A DNA stretch of 64,000 nucleotides, from assembly GCA_003707065.3 (NCBI GenBank), contig PPXM03000004.1:1018172-1082171 (forward strand), given 5' to 3'. Made by a program: the position numbers and the translations under genes. Shown here in pieces: positions 58,598-64,000 of this stretch. Position 1 is the stretch's first letter. Each line of letters begins with the position of its first letter. The DNA comes from Trigonopsis variabilis (taxonomy: Eukaryota > Ascomycota > Trigonopsidomycetes > Trigonopsidales > Trigonopsidaceae). The notes below the pieces were generated by a model, which saw only the letters and a list, made by a program, of their open reading frames with translations, was not told the origin of the DNA and ran no database searches.

Positions 58598-58808
58598 CAC
58601 TTCCCATCTTAAAACATTGCCTTCACTGAGAACACTCTACTCCGTAGCTCTCCTATTATTTGAAATAAATTTGATAGTCCTTTCTGAAATATCTCCTGTC
58701 ATAAGTTCTATCCACGGAAGCCTTTTCTCAAACAGTGATGTCGCATGGTAATATGTTTAGTTTTCCATCACAGCGTACAGGATTATTTTTTCCAAGAATA
58801 TTAAATCT

Positions 58809-59064
58809 TCTTGAGATGGAATTCTAGGACATGAAACATTTGAACGTATTGCGTAATACAAAGAGAACAATGCATTGTATGAAGTAAGGCAAAGAGAAGC
58901 AAACAATCAGCCACTTGCCTTCTTCAGAAATACTAAGTGCTGTCTCGGATAAAAAATACCCGAAGACTAATACAGTAAGGAATACTTTATGTAAAGATAA
59001 ATAATACAAGACAATACAATACAATCTTCGACCACACAAAAGAATACAGGTACAATTCTCAACA
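58809..59064 (+). mobile_element. Solo LTR e (worn)
   Basis: TCTTGAGATGGAATTC...ATTCTCAACA with target duplication AATCT (58804-58808, 59065-59069). Among the more diverged copies. Confidence 0.82.
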
Positions 59065-59353
59065 AATCTTTTTTCAAAATAATTTTGTGGTCGCTCTTGA
59101 CAACTCTAGCATCGCCAACTAACTTTCGTAGACTTAGCTTTTTTGTAGTCAATCCAACTTGCTCATTGATCATCACGTCCTGCTGCAGAGGCAGAACCAG
59201 TTACGGCCCTGTTGTCATTTTTCAGCCATAAATATACCGGTACCGTATAAACTGAATCATCAACAGATGTTTGACTTGACTTCATTGGCAATTTTTTTAA
59301 AAAAAGTAGTTTTTTAGAAAGAGCGGTTTGTAGTATATTCCTGATGCCTCTTT

Positions 59354-59643
59354 TGTTAAGATTTTGGATTGTACCTGTATTGACTAGGAAGGTGGGCGAC
59401 TGTATTGCTGTATTGTATTATTTATCTGTACATAAAGTAGTCCTTTTATATTCGTCTTCGGATATTCTTATCCGAGACAGACCACACTATTTTTTTGCCA
59501 AAGAAAGCAATACGGCTGATTGCTTCTCTTTGTCTTACTCGCACAATGCATTGTTCCCATTGTCTTCATACAATGCATTGTTCTCATTGTCTTACACAAT
59601 GCATTGTTGAATGTTTCATTGTTCTGGACTTCCAGTCTTAACA
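59354..59643 (-). mobile_element. Solo LTR f (reverse orientation)
   Basis: TGTTAAGATTTTGG...CCAGTCTTAACA with target duplication TCTTT (59349-59353, 59644-59648). Three palindrome copies separated by CATTGTCTT spacers. Faces copy g head to head across about 300 bp. Confidence 0.88.
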
Positions 59644-59942
59644 TCTTTGAGCCAGTTTCTTGGTATTTCTTTCACAGCCTTCAAATAAAGTACAATGTAT
59701 ATTTCGTATTTCCAAGCACCCCAACAGCCTGAAAAACATCAGGATTGGTAGTACTATTAGCATCATCAAAGTTCCTACGTCACTCGAAATTCTAGTCCAA
59801 CCTTTCCTACAAGTTACCGAATCTAATGCTGTAACTCGAAGTCGGGCCCCATGAACTAGAAATTTCAAAACAAAAACACTTGACTTGAGACCTGAATAGT
59901 AGTAACACTTTTGTAGAATTCGACAACTGATTAGGGAGAAAA

Positions 59943-60232
59943 TGTTGAGTCTGGAAGTCTAGAACACTGAAACATTCAACAATGCATTATGTAAGACAAT
60001 GAGAACAATGCATTGTATGAAGACAATGGGAACAATGCATTGTGCGAGTAAGACAAAGAGAAGCAATCAGCCGTATTGCTTTCTTTGGCAAAAAAATAGT
60101 GTGGTCTGTCTCGGATAAGAATATCCGAAGACGAATATAAAAGGACTACTTTATGTACAAATAAAAATACAATACAGCAATACAGTCGCCCACCTTTCCT
60201 AGTCTATACAGGTACAATCTAAAATCTTAACA
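59943..60232 (+). mobile_element. Solo LTR g
   Basis: TGTTGAGTCTGGAAGTC...AATCTTAACA; flanks GAAAA and AAAAA match at four of five bases. Three palindrome-like copies. A TATA-like element, AATATAAAAGG, lies in the usual LTR promoter position. Confidence 0.86.
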
Positions 60233-60326
60233 AAAAAAAATGCCAATGACCAATTATAATAAAGTTTATAATATCATATCCTGTTATCTTTTTTACGATA
60301 GGGTATTACTATGTTGCACTGAGCTT

Positions 60327-60568
60327 TGTTAAGACTGAAAGTTTAGAACACTGAAACATTCAATAAAGCATTATGGTGAAAAATGCTACTTGAGAGTGGA
60401 AGTTTAGAATAATGCTTAGTGATGAATACTGAGGTCTGTCTCGGATAAGATATTCCGAAGACTGATATAAAAGGGATGCTTTATATACCGACAGATAATA
60501 GAAAAAGACAAGACAGCAATACAATACAGTCGCCCACCTTCCTAGTCAAGACAGGTCCGATTTCGACA
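60327..60568 (+). mobile_element. Solo LTR h (worn)
   Basis: TGTTAAGACTGAAAGTT...GATTTCGACA. The palindromes are decayed (AATAAAGCATTATGG). No target duplication seen. Confidence 0.8.
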
Positions 60569-60879
60569 TCTTCCACCACCACAGATTCGCGAGGGTGATG
60601 TTGTAACTTATAAGAAATGTAATCTGAGTGAATACGTTCAGATGTGTTGTTTAGGAGCGCCTAAGCAGGCTTAGCGCTGAGTACAGATAACAACTTCAAT
60701 ATATAATAAAAATGGTGTTGGTGACCGACTAGTAAAGCCTGATGGATATTGTTTTTGAATCAATGATGTGGAAGGGTGCTCTATAGTAAACTCTGAGAGT
60801 ATTACCGGGACTGCTAGAGGAGGATATTTTATATCGTGTAAAGTAAGACAACTTACACGCTCCAATTTATAAGAACAGA

Positions 60880-61030
60880 ATGCAAATTGCCAAGTTCGGT
60901 ATCATACTCGCTTCTGGATTGCATTCTGTTATTTACGTGACTCATAAGAAGTTAAGTTCTAATTTACAACGAGTCTTTATGTAGTTTCCGTTTATTTCCC
61001 TGTAAACCCTCATGCTTTACCCCGGAACTG
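60880..61030 (+). repeat. Dispersed repeat family B, copy 2 (partial)
   Basis: It shares AAGTTCTAATTTACAA and CCCTGTAAACCC with blocks at about 55.78 kb and 62.58 kb. It is followed by GGATTCGAACCCAGG, whose reverse complement looks like a tRNA B box. Confidence 0.4.
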
Positions 61031-61096
61031 TTCAGCATCACGGATTCGAACCCAGGACGAAAAAGAATATCCATTAGGGCTTCACTAATTGAAGAC

Positions 61097-61330
61097 TGTT
61101 AAGACTGGAAGTCTAGAACACTGAAACATTCAACAATGCATTGTGCGAGTAAGACAAAGAGAAGCAATCAGCCGTATTGCTTTCTTTGGCGAAATAGTGT
61201 GGTCTGTCTCGGATAAGAATATCCGAAAGCTAATATAAAAGGACTACTTTATGTACAGATAAATAATACAATACAGCAATACAGTCGCCCACCTTCCTAG
61301 TCAATACAGGTACAATCCAAAATCTTAACA
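61097..61330 (+). mobile_element. Solo LTR i
   Basis: TGTTAAGACTGGAAGTC...AAATCTTAACA: a near-consensus copy with eight-base inverted ends TGTTAAGA/TCTTAACA. One palindrome copy. No matching target duplication. Confidence 0.87.
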
Positions 61331-61612
61331 CGATCGAATAAGATAATGGCAGAGTCATAATAATATAGAACCAAAGAGCATCATGTGTTATTGCTCCCAT
61401 AATGGTACGCGGTGATTGCCTCGAATATGGAATACTTGGATGCTGCGGAGCATTTTTTCATACAAAAAACATTCGAATTCTCTAAACGCAGTTAAGGATT
61501 CATGTTTAATTTCCGAGAATAGTGGAACACTTCTTAATTTAATTCCCAGTATTCATATTCTCTCTTCTAGAAAGTAATTCTGCATGCTGTATGGCGCATA
61601 CTTTGTTTCCCT

Positions 61613-61920
61613 TATTGAGAATTGTACCTATATTGTTTTGTGTTGTATTATTTATCTGTACATAAAGTATTTTTTTTATATTAGTCTTCGGACATTCTTA
61701 TCCGAGACAGACCACACTATTTCGCCAAAGAAAGCAATACGGCTGATTGCTTCTCTTTGTCTTAGTCGCACAATGCATTGTCCTCACTCACACAATGCAT
61801 TGTTCCCATTGTCTTCATACAATGCATTGTTCTCATTGTCTTACACAATGCATTGTTCCTATTGTCTTACACACAATGCATTGTTGAATGTTTTAGTGTT
61901 CTAGACTTCCAGTCTCAACA
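61613..61920 (-). mobile_element. Solo LTR j (reverse orientation, five palindromes)
   Basis: It begins with a worn TATTGAGAATTG and ends CCAGTCTCAACA. It holds five copies of ACAATGCATTGT between about 61,788 and 61,884, the most of any copy. Confidence 0.85.
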
Positions 61921-62012
61921 AGAAATACAAGAAATACAAGACAGCAATACAGGCGCCCACTTTCCTAGTCAATACAGGTTCAGTCCAAATTTCAACAAAT
62001 CAAATTTTAACA
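61921..62012 (+). mobile_element. LTR fragment abutting copy j
   Basis: The 3' third of the same LTR in plus orientation (CGCCCACTTTCCTAGTCAA, then TTTCAACA and TTTTAACA) begins directly at the end of copy j. This suggests insertion of one copy into another, or recombination. Confidence 0.7.
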
Positions 62013-62439
62013 AGATCGAACCAGACAACAAATTCCAACAACGGTAACATCAAAAAGGTCGAAAGGACGCGTTCAGACACTATCTAAAAATAGCATCCCT
62101 CGGACTTAACAAACTGGGACTACTAGTATTTTTCTGTATTCAAGCCTGTCATGCGTACTCGATGGCGAACCTGCTTAGACAATGGTATATGCCATACATC
62201 TGAATTTGACCACTCAGGACTTCATTAATATTGAGGTATCCTGAGTTTGAATCCGAATCTGAATAGTGAATCTATGTACCAACAGTTCACTTCAGCCCAA
62301 TCAGCTACCTATGTCCGAAAGACGGAGTTCCAATGTGGTCTAATGAAAACGCATTCATGAAGATACTGTTTCTTATTTATGTATTACAGATCATACTCAG
62401 GGTATATTTTTGACGTGGTAGCGAACTTTTTAGGTTCTA

Positions 62440-62650
62440 TTACCTCCAATTTATATTGTTTTGTTTCGAAGCTCATAGTTACAGGTTAAAGTTTCTGTTA
62501 CAGATTTCAGATCCGAGTTACTTTCAAGAAGATAAGTTTTACAGGATCAAGATCTCTAAAAATCGCCCTTCAGTAGCTCTCCCTGTAAACCGTCTCGTTT
62601 TTCCTCAGGACTGCTTAGGCAATCATACTCCACAGATACCATTCCATACA
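62440..62650 (+). repeat. Dispersed repeat family B, copy 3
   Basis: It resembles 55690-55905 over most of its length, with CCTCAGGACTGCTTAGG as the best-kept part. It lies in a 106-codon open frame (62456-62776) that resembles no known family. Confidence 0.5.
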
Positions 62651-62808
62651 GATTATCTTCAGTATCCCCACTTAATTCGCATTGTCACTTCAACTGAAGA
62701 ATTTCCGGCGGTCATAAGGAATTGTTTGAAAGGCAAAGATTTCGTGAGTCCATCGGCAATGATTTCAGATGTCTGACAGTAAGCAAGCTCCAGTCTTCCT
62801 GTCCAGAT

Positions 62809-63045
62809 TGTTAATTTGGACTGAACCTGTATTGATTAGGAAGGTGGGCGACTGTATTGATGTCTTGTCTTCTTGTATCGTATTGTCTATCTGTACATAA
62901 AGTAGTCCTTTTATATTATTAGTCTTCAGATATTTCTTATCCGAGACAGACCACAGTATTCACCAAAGAAAGAAACACGAGTGATTGCTTCTCTTTGTCT
63001 CACTCACACAATCCATTGTTGAATGTTTCAGTTCCAGTCTCAACA
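62809..63045 (-). mobile_element. Solo LTR k (reverse orientation)
   Basis: TGTTAATTTGGACTG...CCAGTCTCAACA with target duplication CAGAT (62804-62808, 63046-63050). One palindrome with a mismatch. Confidence 0.87.
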
Positions 63046-63050
63046 CAGAT

Positions 63051-63338
63051 ATTTACGAATGGCATGATACGCGATATCTATATGCTTGGTTTAAAGTGAA
63101 GTCCAGGGTTCTTTGTAAGCTTGTTTGCTCCTCGAATTTCAGCGCTTTTTTTGCGGGTTTATTCATATCCAAGGTCCTGGTAGCTGAGCGCCTTGTATCT
63201 AAACTTCCAGCCTTCCAGCCCAACCGGCATCCGAATAAGCTGAAAGACATAGAGAGCTTCCAAGACGCATTGTCATTGCTTTGTCCGAAGTTTCTTTCAA
63301 ATACTGTAGAATATGTTAAGAATAAACTCTTCCGGTGA
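63051..63338 (+). other. Unrecognised open frame downstream of LTR k
   Basis: About 95 codons (from DIYEWHDTRYLYAWFKV to VEYVKNKLFR) stay open after the LTR. I do not recognise the sequence. It may be a transposon fragment, since it lies between an LTR and a copia remnant. Confidence 0.25.
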
Positions 63339-63379
63339 ACAATTCCGTATCATGAGCTGACCCTAACTGCAACTGTCAC

Positions 63380-63960
63380 TGCCTGGGCAAGGTCCCCTTC
63401 TAGTACAGGTAACTAGATAGATACTCTAGGCTACCCATAAGATTCCAATCGGAAATATCATTCACCAGTTCCCTTTCTTGTGTGTTCTTTGCAAAGTCTT
63501 CATTCAACGCTCAGTTTCACTTCAGAATTCATTGGTATCTTGACCGCATTGCATGTCGTCAAGAACTCTTCAAGATAGTCAACTGTTGTACTCCCTTTGG
63601 CAGAGATGCACCACCGTTTGCCTGATTTCTTGTTATCTCATTTGGATAGTTCAAAATAGCTGAGCTTGCCCAGGTCTAACTTCTCAAATCTACGAACTAG
63701 GGTCTCCTTGAATTCTTAAATAATGGCAAGAAAAGAGTTCATGATCACAATATCGTGAACGTAGACAGCTAGTACCAGGCTTTTTTCTTCTTGTCTTTTA
63801 TAAACTCCATGATCTTGGGTGCGTTAACAGAGCTTGCTTTCCTCTAAAACGGACACTAATATCTTGTTCCAACATATTGGTACTTGTTTCAAGCCATAAT
63901 ATGAAGAGTTCTAACATGTCACTAGCCCAAAGTATAAGGATCATAATGACTTGTCTTAGT
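63380..63960 (-). mobile_element. Degenerate Ty1/copia reverse transcriptase remnant
   Basis: On the minus strand, fragments follow the copia RT order: YGLKQVPICWNKIL, SLVLAVYVHDIVIM (the active site YVDD, here YVHD), RRFEKLDLGKLSYFELS, then KIPMNSEVKLS and MGSLEYLSSY. In-frame stops and frameshifts interrupt it. The altered catalytic aspartate and stops mean the copy is inactive. It probably continues past the right edge. Confidence 0.78.
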
Positions 63961-64000
63961 CCTAATTTGATACATAATCAATGATTACATGTTTATTATA

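Noticed and set aside
61041-61085. tRNA-like B box (GGGTTCGAATCCG on the minus strand) preceded by an A-box-like stretch
   Set aside because: The T-arm stem does not pair, the A-box spacing is too short and no anticodon arm is visible. At most a tRNA-derived fragment in a repeat.
61788-61884. Regularly spaced short repeats resembling a CRISPR array
   Set aside because: The genome is a eukaryote with spliceosomal introns, the spacers are near-identical, and the array lies in an LTR.
59344-61904. Open frames of 88-106 codons (59344-59610, 61584-61904 and others)
   Set aside because: They lie mostly within LTR copies; the repeated amino acids come from the palindrome array and are not a gene.

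Overview
The window is nuclear DNA of a fungus, most probably a member of the Dikarya. The genes are interrupted by GT-AG introns of about 33-45 nt with CTAAC/CTAAT-like branch points. The protein set is fungal: GATA factor, GT90 glycosyltransferase, Rrg7, Bst1, Lsb6, Htm1/Mnl1 and a Vsb1-like transporter. I could not decide the subphylum: the GATA factor and Rrg7 look ascomycete-like, while Fis1 reads close to basidiomycete forms.

Positions 1-52,560 are a gene-dense housekeeping region with 25 supported protein genes, one cut by the left edge. Most lie in divergent pairs sharing short promoters: vwa/fis1, end3/rrg7, ccl1/apt1, GT90/ats1, med27/rnh201, rpn8/adk1, pcf11/ggc1 and nmrA-like/BCKDHA. 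The rest meet in convergent pairs or follow in tandem. I rebuilt 15 multi-exon genes with 32 introns (median about 38 nt). Several have micro-exons, and one intron is read through as an open frame. The functions are the usual scattered ones: ER quality control and GPI biology (bst1, htm1/mnl1), transcription (ccl1 and ssl1 of TFIIH, med27, GATA factor), RNA 3' end formation (pcf11), RNA binding (PUF), proteasome (rpn8), nucleotide metabolism (apt1, adk1), mitochondria (fis1, irc3, rrg7, ggc1, BCKDHA) and membrane transport (pns1, vsb1-like).

Two gene-like stretches inside this region are broken or unresolved: 29,282-29,863 and 39,485-39,788.

Positions 52,560-64,000 are a transposon graveyard with no intact gene. 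They hold decayed Ty1/copia integrase (about 54.9-55.6 kb, plus strand) and reverse transcriptase (about 63.4-64.0 kb, minus strand). They also hold 11 solo LTRs of one family plus a fragment, in both orientations; six have perfect 5-bp target-site duplications. These LTRs carry a 12-bp palindrome in one to five copies. A second dispersed repeat occurs at least three times. Exon boundaries were placed by eye from splice signals and protein family resemblance; no alignment or search was run.
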